Shown here piece after piece: positions 18,071-30,359 of a stretch of 64,000 nucleotides of DNA. Source of the stretch: Opitutaceae bacterium BACL24 MAG-120322-bin51 (lineage in GTDB: Bacteria; Verrucomicrobiota; Verrucomicrobiia; Opitutales; Coraliomargaritaceae); NCBI GenBank assembly GCA_905182435.1, contig CAJJBN010000027.1, forward strand, positions 1 to 64,000, in the 5' to 3' direction. A program made the position numbers and the translations under genes. The notes under the pieces were generated by a model. It had not been told where the DNA came from and did not search any database. It saw nothing but the letters and a program-made list of their open reading frames with translations. How positions within the stretch are numbered: position 1 is the stretch's first letter; the number at the start of each line of letters is the position of its first letter.

Positions 18071-19696
18071 TTAAGTCGACGCCTTGCGCTGTAACACCCG
18101 GCCGACTCCGAGCGCAATCACCAGCAAGCCACTACAGAGCGCCACACACCAATCGCCGTGACGCGTGTAAAAGCTCTGCTGCCGCAGCCATTCTTCGAAG
18201 TGCAGCACTGTGTAGGTCCCGCCGCCGCGGAAATACACGCTGCCATGCTCATCATACAAGACATCACGCACCGTGCCGTAGCAATCAATCCAGCCGCTCC
18301 AACCTCCATTGCCGCAGCGCATCACGGGGCGGCGATTCTCCACCGCTCGAAGTACTGAGTGCGCCGCATGTTGAGGCGCTCCGCCCTCTTCACCATACCA
18401 CGCATTATTGGTCGCCACGAAAAACACCTGCGCGCCGGCGCGGGCGCTCTCTCGCGCCAAGCCGGGAAACGCATCTTCATAGCAAACCAAGCTGCCTATT
18501 TTGACCGTTTCTTCGCCAATCGAAAGTTCGATCAAGCCCGGATCACTCCCTGGCACGAAATCACCCCCAACTGGCACCACCTTTGAGATAAAGCCAAACG
18601 GCTTCGGCACAAACTCGCCAAACGGCACTAGCTCGCGCTTCACATAAAAGATCTCCGACAGCCCTACCTCTGGCTCGACTAGAAACGCGCCATTATACCA
18701 CAGATCCGCCTCACGATCCACGGCGAGATTCCCCATCAAAATTGGCTTACCAATCGCATCCGCCAGCGCTTCGATTCGTGCCTGCATCTGCGGGTAACCT
18801 TTGACTGGCCATGGCGTCGCTGCCTCCGGCCACAGTACCACATCGCTCTCCAGGCTCGCGACAAACTGTGTCTGCCGCTCCAAAATGTTCAAATTCACCA
18901 GTTCCTGCGACTCGTCCCACTTAAGCTCTGGCGCAATATAGGGCTGCACCACCGCGGCCGTAAACAATGACACACTCGTATCACGCTGCGGTAACGCTTT
19001 GAGAAACACAAAAATACACAAGCCCAGCAACGCCATCGCCACGTACAGATCCAGACTGAACCAACCCGACCACAACTTGCGCTCCTTAATGACCACACGA
19101 TTACGCAAGGTCTGCGCGATACAAAAGTTGAAATAGATCAGCAAGAACGACACCCCATAAGCTCCGGTCCACGCCGCAATCTGCAGCACCACCGGCCGCT
19201 CCCATTGACTCAGCGATAGCGGTGCCCACGGAAAGCCCCACAGAAACCAAGTGCGTGACCATTCGAGTAGCACCCATGCGCCCGCCATTCCGGCAAAGGC
19301 CACGACTCGCCACAGAAACGAACGATTCGCCACTAGCGGCAATAACCAGCGCGCTAACAATACCCACAGCATGAAGATCGCCGCGAGGATGCCGGACAGC
19401 GCCACCGTGCCAAACCACGTCACATGCCGCAGCCAGACCAAAATCGCAAACCATGCAATCCAACCCGCGGCCAATGCCACCACTACGGTCAACCGCCGAC
19501 TCGGCTGCGTATAGAGCCACAGAATCAGAGGGACAAACGCAATATAAGCGGCCTCCGCGAATTCAAACGGCGGGATCGACAGCACCCAGGATAGCGCAGT
19601 GAGAGCACCCGCGAGCAGGCCCCACCATCGCGAGCGCACAACGCTCGGAGACTCCTCCGCGCTTGATTCATTGGTTTCCTCTGCAAGCTTTATCAT
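18071..19696 (-). CDS. lnt: Apolipoprotein N-acyltransferase
   Basis: A 541-residue inner-membrane enzyme that adds the third acyl chain to lipoproteins. The first 200 residues contain about six membrane segments. The periplasmic carbon-nitrogen hydrolase domain has the Glu of VVLWPEAATPWP, the Lys region VKRELVPFGEFVPKPFG, and the Cys nucleophile in GSLVCYEDAFPGLARE, so the catalytic triad is complete. A final membrane segment lies near residues 512-532. It is convergent with the sigma factor gene and divergent from the SHD1-like protein gene at 19859. Confidence 0.93.
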   Translation of the reverse strand: MIKLAEETNESSAEESPSVVRSRWWGLLAGALTALSWVLSIPPFEFAEAAYIAFVPLILWLYTQPSRRLTVVVALAAGWIAWFAILVWLRHVTWFGTVALSGILAAIFMLWVLLARWLLPLVANRSFLWRVVAFAGMAGAWVLLEWSRTWFLWGFPWAPLSLSQWERPVVLQIAAWTGAYGVSFLLIYFNFCIAQTLRNRVVIKERKLWSGWFSLDLYVAMALLGLCIFVFLKALPQRDTSVSLFTAAVVQPYIAPELKWDESQELVNLNILERQTQFVASLESDVVLWPEAATPWPVKGYPQMQARIEALADAIGKPILMGNLAVDREADLWYNGAFLVEPEVGLSEIFYVKRELVPFGEFVPKPFGFISKVVPVGGDFVPGSDPGLIELSIGEETVKIGSLVCYEDAFPGLARESARAGAQVFFVATNNAWYGEEGGAPQHAAHSVLRAVENRRPVMRCGNGGWSGWIDCYGTVRDVLYDEHGSVYFRGGGTYTVLHFEEWLRQQSFYTRHGDWCVALCSGLLVIALGVGRVLQRKAST

Positions 19697-19858
19697 ACGG
19701 TCAATGCCTTAAAATTTCTCAATATCTGAGTCAGCAGAATCCCCAATCTGACCAAGATGACAACACTGATAAAAATCATCGCGTGAAAATTGTTTTCAAA
19801 TCGATCGTTATTAGCATGCTAGCATCTTCAATTATTAATTTTTAATATTCTCAAAATT

Positions 19859-20353
19859 ATGCCCCGACTCCTTTCCATCCCCCTGCTGCTCGCCACCTGT
19901 GCCCTGTGCTTCGTTGCGGGCTACAAACTAGGCAAAGAATCACCAGCGCCTACACCCCTCACCGCCGCAATCATTACGGAGCAAGCACCGATTCAGCAGC
20001 TCACCGACAGCAGCGTCCAGCCGCCAGTCGCTCCGCAAGCAGCCACAGACCAACCGGTTCAAAATTCTTTTGCAGTTCGGGCAGAAGAGACGCTGCAAAC
20101 ATTTTTCGATAAGGATGAGCGCAAGCTGGTTGCACAGATTCTGGAAGTCACAGCAGACTCATTGAAAATCCGCCGCCAAGCCGATGGTGCAGAACTCGAA
20201 CTGCCGGTCGCAATGCTCTGCGCCGAGGACCAAGCGTTTGCAGCTTATCTGTGGGCGCAAACACCCACGAAGAGCAATTCACCCGCGAAAAGCAATTCGC
20301 CCGCAGCCAGCCAATCGATGGAAGACAAGATTTGGGATGAGCTGTTTAAGTAA
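19859..20353 (+). CDS. Secreted or anchored protein with SHD1-like domain
   Basis: A 164-residue protein with an N-terminal hydrophobic segment (residues 5-22, a signal or anchor with a Cys in LLATCALC) and a Pro/Gln/Thr-rich linker. The C-terminal third, KLVAQILEVTADSLKIRRQA then ELPVAMLCAEDQAFAAYLW, fits the SLA1 homology 1 fold common in Verrucomicrobiota and Planctomycetota exported proteins. A short KSNSPA repeat precedes the end. The function is unknown. A bidirectional terminator separates it from secA. Confidence 0.6.
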   Translation: MPRLLSIPLLLATCALCFVAGYKLGKESPAPTPLTAAIITEQAPIQQLTDSSVQPPVAPQAATDQPVQNSFAVRAEETLQTFFDKDERKLVAQILEVTADSLKIRRQADGAELELPVAMLCAEDQAFAAYLWAQTPTKSNSPAKSNSPAASQSMEDKIWDELFK

Positions 20354-20398
20354 GTGCCCTTAGTCATCGAAAGTGGCTGCAGCGGCCACTCTAAACAC

Positions 20399-20431
20399 AA
20401 AAAAGCACAGGCCAAACGACCTGTGCTTTTT
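20399..20431. terminator. Bidirectional terminator between the SHD1-like gene and secA
   Basis: Six A residues, GCACAGG, an 8-base loop, CCTGTGC, then five T residues. The A and T runs on both sides allow it to end transcripts from both converging genes. Confidence 0.88.
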
Positions 20432-20452
20432 GAAAAACGTATGCGATACGAC

Positions 20453-23470
<3,018 letters not shown>

Positions 23471-23686
23471 GAGATCTAATGTATGCGGTTACTGAATGAG
23501 ATTATGCGCAGATTTCAGCTCACAGAGGACACTGAAAATGCGAAAAAGAGTAGAAAATGGTGAAACTAGCGCCCGCTGGCAAGTGCGTTTCCCGCACTAA
23601 AGTGCGGATGTGCAAATGTATGAAGGTGAGAAAGTAACAACGCGCTGAAACACTCCACCTTCACACCTTTCAACTTTCCTACTTTC

Positions 23687-23965
23687 CTACTTCAGCCATG
23701 CAATCGTCGCACCCCAGCCGCCTTCAGTCGCGCCCGCCAATTCAAATCGCGCAACCCGCGGATCACGCTCGAGGATCTTATGCACCGTCGTGCGCAACGT
23801 GCCGATGCCCTTACCGTGGATAATACGCACCCGAGTGATTCCTTTTTCGAGGCACAGCTCAATGTAGTCCGGCACCAGGTCGCCCACTTCCGCAGGGCGG
23901 AAAGTATGCAGGTCGAGCTCGTCGCTGATCTCAAATTCGATCGGATCTGGTTCGTTGTCGGTCAT
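23687..23965 (-). CDS. Small Smr-domain protein
   Basis: A 92-residue protein made almost entirely of a Smr domain, found in proteins that act on DNA or RNA such as MutS2 and ribosome-collision nucleases. [20 protein letters not shown] carries the LDLHG-like motif with Thr-Phe in place of Gly, and [20 protein letters not shown] is the HGxGxG motif. The ATG at 23965 is chosen over an in-frame start 51 bp upstream that only adds unrelated residues. It lies next to the eroded Fic gene, 8 bp from its 3' end. Stand-alone function is not established. Confidence 0.82.
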   Translation of the reverse strand: MTDNEPDPIEFEISDELDLHTFRPAEVGDLVPDYIELCLEKGITRVRIIHGKGIGTLRTTVHKILERDPRVARFELAGATEGGWGATIAWLK

Positions 23966-23972
23966 CTTGCAT

Positions 23973-25006
23973 TCAATTGATAGCGACCAGTTTATGATTC
24001 CCCACCTTCGTGACAAGACCTGCCTCCAATAAAGGATTCAGCAGATTCATAACCCCCTGCTTAGACATCGCCATCAATTCGCGGATCTTCAATGGCCCGA
24101 GACTTCCATGGTCACGCAGCAACTGTAGTAACAGTTCTTGCTTTGATGACAGAATCAGCTTTTCAGCCGATACTGGCTGATAACTTTGCACGCGTAACCA
24201 CACGCGTTCCAACGTCTGTCGTAGCCCCTCGGCGCAATACTCCAGCCACCCCGTCAAATCTTCGTTCTGCCGCGTTGCCCGTAAGGCATCATAATAAGCG
24301 GGACGATCTTGCCAGTAATATTCATCCACTGAGAATATGTGATGCGTATCAAACCCTCGACGATAAAGCTCCCAAAGTGCCAAAGCCGCGCCCAGTCCGT
24401 CCATTGCCATCCGCAAAGGGGTGAATCGCTTCAAAACGATAATGCAAAAATCGGCAGAGCTCAAAATCGGGCGACCACTCACGCGAGCCTTTATTCAACC
24501 ATATCCAAGCAACTCAAACATAAGAGGCGACACCTCATGCGGCCCCGGTGGAGTATCATCACCAATAGTGACAAAAATGGTTCGGTATTGGCCAGAGTCA
24601 CCTTGATCCATAACACCCTCGGCCAAAATCCGATGCAGAGCAAAACAGGTCATCATGCCGAACCACTTCGAGCTGCGCACGCGCCTCGATATATTTGAGC
24701 GCCCGGCCAAATAGTTCGTCACTTCGCGTTCTGCGCGGCCATTCTCAACGGCCAGCTTTCGCCCTGCACCCAACGCTTTCACCTGTTCCAAGGTCAGTGG
24801 ATTGCCCTCTATCGAGGTCGACGCGTGGGCTATTACGACTCCGACTCTCCAATTGCAAAGCAAGGCACCCAAGCCAATTCCACCGAGGCACCAACAATCC
24901 GCTCACGCAATGTCGCAATCTGCTCAACCAATGCGAGCAAACGGGGCGTAATCGTAAACCGTGGATTGGTAAGGCACAGGATTAGTCCCATCATTCGTCC
25001 ACTCAT
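23973..25006 (-). pseudogene. Fic family protein, heavily frameshifted
   Basis: Reading right to left, three frames together give a Fic/DOC protein of about 340 residues. The N-terminus has NPRFTITPRLLALVEQIATL, then TSIEGNPLTLEQVKALGAG, LHRILAEGVMDQGDSGQYR and PGPHEVSPLMFELLG. The FIC motif survives as RFEAIHPFADGNG near 24425, followed by ALALWELYRRGFDTHHIFSV and a C-terminal winged-helix segment. Fic enzymes transfer AMP or similar groups to proteins. At least six frame changes are needed between about 24410 and 24860, far denser than in other genes here, so it is probably decayed. The SIEGN segment could be the inhibitory glutamate motif region. Confidence 0.75.
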
Positions 25007-25242
25007 CCGTGCAAGTGCGGATTCGACGTTGAACAATCCGTCAATTATTCGTCCATTAATGCGTCCATTATAACTGAAGTTTAACCTGAAAAAATACCCA
25101 ACAGGATAGTTACACAACAAGACAGTTACATATTAAATCACCTCAACAAACACCTCCGTGCAGTGTGGACGGTAGTGAAAAAATGCTGAATCCCGCCGAC
25201 TTTGCCCTAGAGTGCTCGATCAGGGCGGCAAGATACCACTTC

Positions 25243-25385
25243 TACCCCTCCGTCTTCGGCAGTGCCGGAATTTTCTCGATCAATTTCACTTCGGGCAGCT
25301 CGGCGGCGCGGAAGCGCTGTCGAGGGCTTGGAACTTCTTCGCGGTCGAGAGGAGGCGCGTCTCGACGGAGCTGACTGCCTCATTG
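25243..25385 (-). pseudogene. Displaced second copy of the rmuC 3' end
   Basis: This stretch aligns along its whole length with the last 140 bp of rmuC (26409-26550); by eye roughly three quarters of bases match, including TTCTCGATCA...TTCACTTCGGG and GAGCTGAC. It has no upstream rmuC coding sequence. The ATPase pseudogene lies between the two copies. The divergence shows that it is not a recent duplication or an assembly duplicate. Confidence 0.75.
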
Positions 25386-25451
25386 TCGGGCATCTTTGTT
25401 GAGCCTGCCTCTAACAATACTCCTTACAGATCAAAGAACTCAGTTCACTTA

Positions 25452-26389
25452 CTAAGACTCGGATAACTGCGATACTTTTTCGTAAAGCTCCCTCAGATGC
25501 TTGAGACTCAAATCCAAAATCGGCTCAAACATGAAAGAGTTTAGATGGATATTCGAGCTCACAGTAATACTGACACTTTCTAGAATTTGTCGCGTTCTCT
25601 GTGAGCATATCGGATTCTGCCGAAAATACTCCGGTAACATTTTACCGAAAATCTTCTGAGTAGACCAATAATCAGGATCTCCGAGGATACGGCGTGATTC
25701 CTCAGTAATGAACTGATCCGCTTTGCTGGATTAAACACTCCACGCTTAAAGGGAGATCTCTCTTGCTCAAAAATATCGCCATACGCCTCTCCAAAAGCAC
25801 GCGCACTCTCGATAAAAACAGCACTTTGCAGTATCTCCAGTGAATCCTCGGACAGAATATCTTGATATTTAAAACCCGACGACTCTGCGTCTCCCGATAA
25901 ACCAAGACCAGATAACAGTGAAAACAAATCAGTCGCGTCAAAATCACTCAACAGGACTTGCTCAATCTCATCTTTGGCTATCCCAGACTTCCGATTCAAA
26001 CGGCTAACTAGGCTCTTTTTACTTTTCTCAAGTGTCAGATAGATTTCATCAAAGCGCTTCTTTTCTGCTGGGTTCACCAGTATCGCAGTAATCGATTCAG
26101 GCTCACGTTCAATATCAGGAGCAGAATACAGCATATAAATTTACTCCGGCGCCACAGCACGACCGTCCGCTTCAAGCACCCATGATGACGCCCGATTATA
26201 TCGTTCGTCCTTCGGCTCATGTCCTTTACTCAATTGATAAAAAGACTTGGCGAAAGAAGTCTTCATCGAGCCATTTGGCGCATAAATGGCAATCGCTCGT
26301 CCATTATCAGTATTCTAAAAATGAAGATCCTGGTTCAATTCGCGGATACCGTAACAGTTAGTGAACTTGATTTTCAGTTTCTTCATCAT
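25452..26389 (-). pseudogene. P-loop ATPase remnant (AAA/SMC-like), with in-frame stops
   Basis: From the ATG at 26389, 20 bp after the rmuC stop, the frame reads KLKIKFTNCYGIRELNQDLH, then a TAG (26315-26317), then GRAIAIYAPNGSMKTSFAKS, a P-loop-like segment, then a TAA (26141-26143), then a long helical stretch from MLYSAPDIEREPESI to about 25730. One frame change there gives FITEESRRILGDPDYWSTQK and an end at SQLSES near 25452. Total about 310 codons. The start fits AAA_13/RloC-like ATPases, which are usually much longer, so the C-terminus is probably lost. Such ATPases often occur in phage-defence loci, but that role is inference. Codon use is AT-richer than the neighbours. Confidence 0.6.
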
Positions 26390-26408
26390 CTTTCCCTAAA
26401 TAACTCGA

Positions 26409-27719
26409 TTACTCCTCCGCCTTAGGCAACGCCGGGATCTTCTCGATCACCTTCACTTCGGGAGGCTCAGCAGCCGACGCACTATCGAGCGCTTGAAATT
26501 TTTTCGCAGTTGAGAGCAGACGTGTTTCGACCGAGCTGACGGCCTTATTGTAATGCTCCACGGATTGTCCGAGGCTCTTGCCAACCTTCGCAAAGTGCCC
26601 AGCAACGACACCGATGCGGTCGTAGAGTTCTTTGCCTAGCGCGGCGATTTCTTTGGCTTCGCGGGCGATGGCTTCTTGCTGCCAGCCGTAAGCGATCGCC
26701 TTGAGCAGGGCGATGAGCGTGGTTGGCGTCGCAAGGATGACTTTATTGAGTACACCCAGCTCGATCAGCTGTGGATCTTGCTCCAAAGCAGCGCTGAAAA
26801 TTGTTTCGTTGGGAATGAATAACACCACGAACTCTGGGGCATTGTCGAATTTGTCCCAGTAGGTCTTGGCCGACAGCCCCTTGATATGATCCCGAACATG
26901 CCGTGCGTGCGCCTGCATGCGCTCCTTCTGCACGTCTGGATCTTCGGATTGCAGTGCATCGAGGTAGGCAGCCAGTGGCACCTTGGAATCGACCACCACC
27001 ACGCGCTCGTTCGGCAGGCGAATCAGCATGTCCGGCCGCAGACGCTCGCCCATCGGCAGTCTCGACCGATGCCTGTTCTTCGAAGTCACAATAGTTGATC
27101 ATGCCCGCCATCTCGACAGTGCGGCGTAGCTGCATTTCGCCCCATTGCCCACGGACTTGCGGCGCACGCAGCGCCTGCACCAAGCTACCAGTGGTGCGGC
27201 TCAGCTGCACCTGCGACTCGGCCAGTTGCTGCAGCTGCTGCTTCAGGCTGGCATCTGTCTGTGTGCGGCGCTCTTCGATCTGGGAAACACGCTCATTGAA
27301 GATCTTCAGCGCCTCGCCAACTGGCTCGACCGTCTGGTTGATCGCTTGCTGACGTTTCTCGAGGTCACCCTTCGCACCTTCTTGATATTTCTCCAGCGTG
27401 GTCTTGGCGAGATTCAGAAAGGACTCGTTGTTTTTCGACAACGCCTCCGCAGAGAGCGCTTTAAAGCTATCCTGCAATTTGGTCTTCGCCTCCTCAAGTA
27501 GCGCAAGCTTCTCCGCGCCGCCTTTAGCTCTGCCTCCCGCTGGGCTTCAACCCTTGCCAGCGCTTCCTTAGCAGCCGCGCCATCACTGCGAACTGCCTGT
27601 AACTCCGCCTGCGCGCTGGCCAACGCAGCATCCGAGCGAATATGGCCACTCCGTAACAAAGCAAAGACCAAGCCCGCCCCCACAAAAAGCCCAACGACTA
27701 ACGCAACGATTAATTCCAT
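26409..27719 (-). CDS. rmuC: DNA recombination protein RmuC (two frameshifts)
   Basis: About 436 residues after repair. The start MELIVALVVGLFVGAGLVFA is the N-terminal membrane helix, followed by a coiled coil rich in Ala/Glu/Gln. The RmuC nuclease-like core has RAPQVRGQWGEMQLRRTVEM, then RPDMLIRLPNERVVVVDSKV and PLAAYLDAL. The frame changes near 27505 and near 27060; in the latter a GGG run needs one G fewer. RmuC limits inversions and genome rearrangements in E. coli; its exact reaction is not settled. The last 140 bp exist again in diverged form at 25243-25385. The longer in-frame start at 27779 is not preferred. Confidence 0.88.
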
Positions 27720-27975
27720 ACGCTCACTCCAGACAGGATCCGCATAGATAACACTCATTGATATACTGGCGCGCATCATATTTCGTGATTTTGGAAGGCT
27801 AGAGAATAGCTTGCTCTAAACGTAGCCGCAGACCAACAAGCACCCCACGATGGAGTCTCCCGCAGAGGCGCGGAGGCGCAGAGTTTCCTAAGACGAATCA
27901 AATCAAAACATAATAAGAATATCACAAAACAACTATAACTGAGGAAAATGCCCAAGTCCACAACCTGCTAGCTCT

Positions 27976-28084
27976 GCGCCCCTGCGCCTCCGCGCGACGG
28001 AGGCCTGCCGTAGATGGCGTAGCTCCCTGCGCCCCTGCGCCCCTGCGCCTCCGCGCGACGGAGGCCTGCCGTAGATGGCGTAGC
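27976..28084. repeat. Direct repeat, two 48-bp copies
   Basis: Copies at 27976-28023 and 28037-28084 begin GCGCCCCTGCGCCTCCGCG and end CTGCCGTAGATGGCGTAGC; they appear identical. Each contains the hairpin CCTCCG-CGCGA-CGGAGG. They lie in the 640-bp gap between rmuC and the SOUL protein gene, which also has a CGCAGAGGCGCGGAGGCGCAGAG-type stretch near 27860. No gene is supported in this gap. Confidence 0.85.
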
Positions 28085-28357
28085 AAAACAGCAGAGCAAG
28101 AGCTACCACAATTAATCTCGCGTAGAGACGTTGAGCCATCTTGCAGCACTCTCCGCCATCGCAGTCTCATGATCGAAACGACTTCGCCAATACGCTCCAC
28201 TTTGAGAGCCGCTTCATTCATTCTGTTTTCACAAATCTTTATGCGCGGCAGTATAAAGCGACTTGTAAGGTTTGCCGCCGAAATCTGTTTTTTAATACTA
28301 TTGTTCGTGCGGTTTGCACAAAACTGCCGCATACTACTATCCTGATTACCCCATCCC

Positions 28358-28909
28358 ATGAAACTCGTTCAACTCACAATTCTAACTCTGCTTCTTTTTC
28401 AACCTATGTCTGCTTACGAAAGCGCTTTCGCCCGAACCGATGTCGGCACGATCGAGATTAAAACGATCCCCGCGGCGCGACTGCTCGCCTCTCAATCCGA
28501 CAACAGCTACTTCGAGTCCAACAACGGGCTCTTTCGCCCGTTGTTTCGTTATATTCAAGCCAACGACATCGCGATGACCACACCCGTCGAAGCGGCAATC
28601 GCACCTGGCACCATGTATTTCTATGTCGGCTCGGACTACGCCGACCTAGAGCTCAAAGATACTGACCAAGTCACCATCATTGAACTGCCGGAACGCACTG
28701 TCCTCAGCCTTGGCGTGCGCGGCGGCTACAGCGCCAAAAACTTCAACAACGCCCAAGCACGGCTGCTCACGTACCTATCCGAGCAGGATCAATGGATCGC
28801 CACTGGTCCCGCCCGTGCGATTTATTGGAATAGCCCGTTCATGCCTGGCATCTTTAAACGCTCTGAGGTCCACATCCCTGTGACTAAAAGTACCACCGAA
28901 GAGAAGTAG
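28358..28909 (+). CDS. SOUL family heme-binding protein, exported
   Basis: A 183-residue protein with an N-terminal signal peptide (residues 1-25). The body matches the SOUL fold: VGTIEIKTIPAARLLAS at the start, NDIAMTTPVEAAI in the middle, and the C-terminal RAIYWNSPFMPGIFKRSEVH. SOUL proteins bind heme or tetrapyrroles, although many bacterial ones lack the vertebrate axial His; no matching His is seen here. The periplasm is the likely location. The gene stands alone; the next genes run convergently. Confidence 0.85.
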   Translation: MKLVQLTILTLLLFQPMSAYESAFARTDVGTIEIKTIPAARLLASQSDNSYFESNNGLFRPLFRYIQANDIAMTTPVEAAIAPGTMYFYVGSDYADLELKDTDQVTIIELPERTVLSLGVRGGYSAKNFNNAQARLLTYLSEQDQWIATGPARAIYWNSPFMPGIFKRSEVHIPVTKSTTEEK

Positions 28910-28916
28910 CACTCAG

Positions 28917-29123
28917 CTACAGCTTCCAATGGGTTCCTTCAAAGCGAACAGGCTTCGTTCCCTTATATAATTTCGCAGCCTCAGTCGCAAAACGGGCATA
29001 GCATTCACGGGCTTCAGTCGTCGGAGCAACGATGCGCTCGTTGTAGCTCAATGGCGGCTCGTCCACTGGGACACTCGCCACGCGCAACCATTCCGCACGC
29101 TCACTCTCCGTTAAATTCGCCAT
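28917..29123 (-). CDS. Small protein overlapping the nucleotidyltransferase gene, unknown
   Basis: A 68-residue soluble protein beginning MANLTESERAEWLRVASVP. It is rich in charged residues, has no Cys, and ends with GTHWKL. Its start lies 23 bp inside the end of the nucleotidyltransferase gene, a strong sign of translational coupling. I recognise no family. By context it is a candidate partner or antitoxin for the enzyme upstream. Confidence 0.6.
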   Translation of the reverse strand: MANLTESERAEWLRVASVPVDEPPLSYNERIVAPTTEARECYARFATEAAKLYKGTKPVRFEGTHWKL

Positions 29124-29664
29124 ACCAGACTTTCATCTCCTGAACTCGGTCCGTCAAACCAAAGAGAGTCAAATAGTCAGTCAACAAATTCCAATCCAGA
29201 GCTAATTGCTGCTCAGCGGAGACTTCGACCAACATCCGTATATCTGACCAATCCTTGGTCACCCGCCTAGGGTTATTCACCGTCGCTTGCACCTTGAGCC
29301 CTAAAATATCCTCCACCTGAACCACTGGCAAAGTCACGCCCTCTGCGACCGAAAGCCGATCCGCCCGATCCAGCATGCCAAGTGTAGGCCCCCGAAATGC
29401 GTGCAATATATCAATCCGCCCCAAACTCAAATTATCTGAGGAGTAATGGGATACGTTCTCATTACGAAACGCCCTAGTATAGCCCAAATCGCAGAAGATC
29501 TCATCACTCCGATCCAAATCATCTAACATTAAGATAAAATCCAAATCGATCGTCGCACGCTGCACGCCTCGCAGAGCCATCGCAAAGCCACCAATTAAGG
29601 CATATCTGACCGACGCCTTATCCAAGGCGCGACACACACTGTCGATCACTTTAACAAAATCCAT
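29101..29664 (-). CDS. Nucleotidyltransferase, AbiEii/MNT-like
   Basis: A 187-residue protein with the polymerase-beta-type nucleotidyltransferase signature: GGFAMALRG at residues 25-33 and the metal-binding pair D40xD42 in RATIDLDFIL. A third acidic residue may be in GRIDILHAF. The C-terminal half includes VVQVEDILGLKVQATVNNP and a helical end. Related enzymes occur as toxins in AbiE or MNT/HepT systems and act on tRNA or partner proteins; the match here is to the general fold, not to a named subgroup. It overlaps the 68-residue protein gene by 23 bp. Confidence 0.72.
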   Translation of the reverse strand: MDFVKVIDSVCRALDKASVRYALIGGFAMALRGVQRATIDLDFILMLDDLDRSDEIFCDLGYTRAFRNENVSHYSSDNLSLGRIDILHAFRGPTLGMLDRADRLSVAEGVTLPVVQVEDILGLKVQATVNNPRRVTKDWSDIRMLVEVSAEQQLALDWNLLTDYLTLFGLTDRVQEMKVWYGEFNGE

Positions 29665-29765
29665 CTAAGTAAACACGAGAAACCACGAACCCGACGAAGT
29701 CCACGCCGAAAATCCCTTCGCCCTAAAGCTTTACAAGTACTCGTCTCAGTTTCAGTTTTCCTTAT

Positions 29766-30348
29766 ATGCTTTTAAGAGTCACACAATACGGCGAACCCAT
29801 CCTACGCAAAGTCGGCGACCCCATCACAGCATTTGATGCCGCGCTCGCGCAACTCGCCGACGACATGGTCGACACCATGTATGACGAAGACGGCATCGGC
29901 CTGGCCGCGCAGCAAGTTGGCCTCGCACTCCAATTCTGCGTGATGGACGTGCGCCCGCCCGAAGGCGAAAAGCCCGAGTTCGATTACAGCTTCGACGGCA
30001 AACAGCCGCCACTCGACCTGATTATGCCGATGGCCTTGGCAAATCCGAAGGTCACTGATCATCGACCCAAGTGAGGATGTTTACGAAGAAGGCTGCCTCT
30101 CCTTTCCGGACGTACGCGGCAAAGTCGCCCGCCCGATTGGCGTGCGTTGCGAGTATCAAGACACTGAAGGCAACACCCACGTGCTCGAAGCCACAGGCCT
30201 ACTCGGCCGCTGCATCCTGCATGAGACCGACCACCTCAACGGCGAACTCTTCATCGAAAAAATGGACAAGCGCGACCTGCAGCGTATGGCCACACGTATC
30301 AAAAAGATCAAGCGCACCAGCCGCGACTTTCTGAAGATGCAGCGATAG
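29766..30348 (+). CDS. def: Peptide deformylase (one frameshift)
   Basis: Metalloenzyme that removes the formyl group from new proteins; about 193 residues after repair. All three motifs are present: GIGLAAQQVG, EGCLSFP with the metal Cys, and HETDHLNG with the metal histidines. The frame changes near 30057 between ANPKVT and IIDPSEDVYE, and removing one base restores continuity. The N-terminal TQYGEPILRKVGDPIT is standard. The loop between motifs 1 and 2 is longer than in E. coli Def. It is essential in most bacteria, so a true null is unlikely. Confidence 0.93.
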
Positions 30349-30359
30349 GCACCATCGAT

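Noticed and set aside
25165-25466. Plus-strand open frames as small proteins
   Set aside because: They run antisense through the displaced rmuC end.
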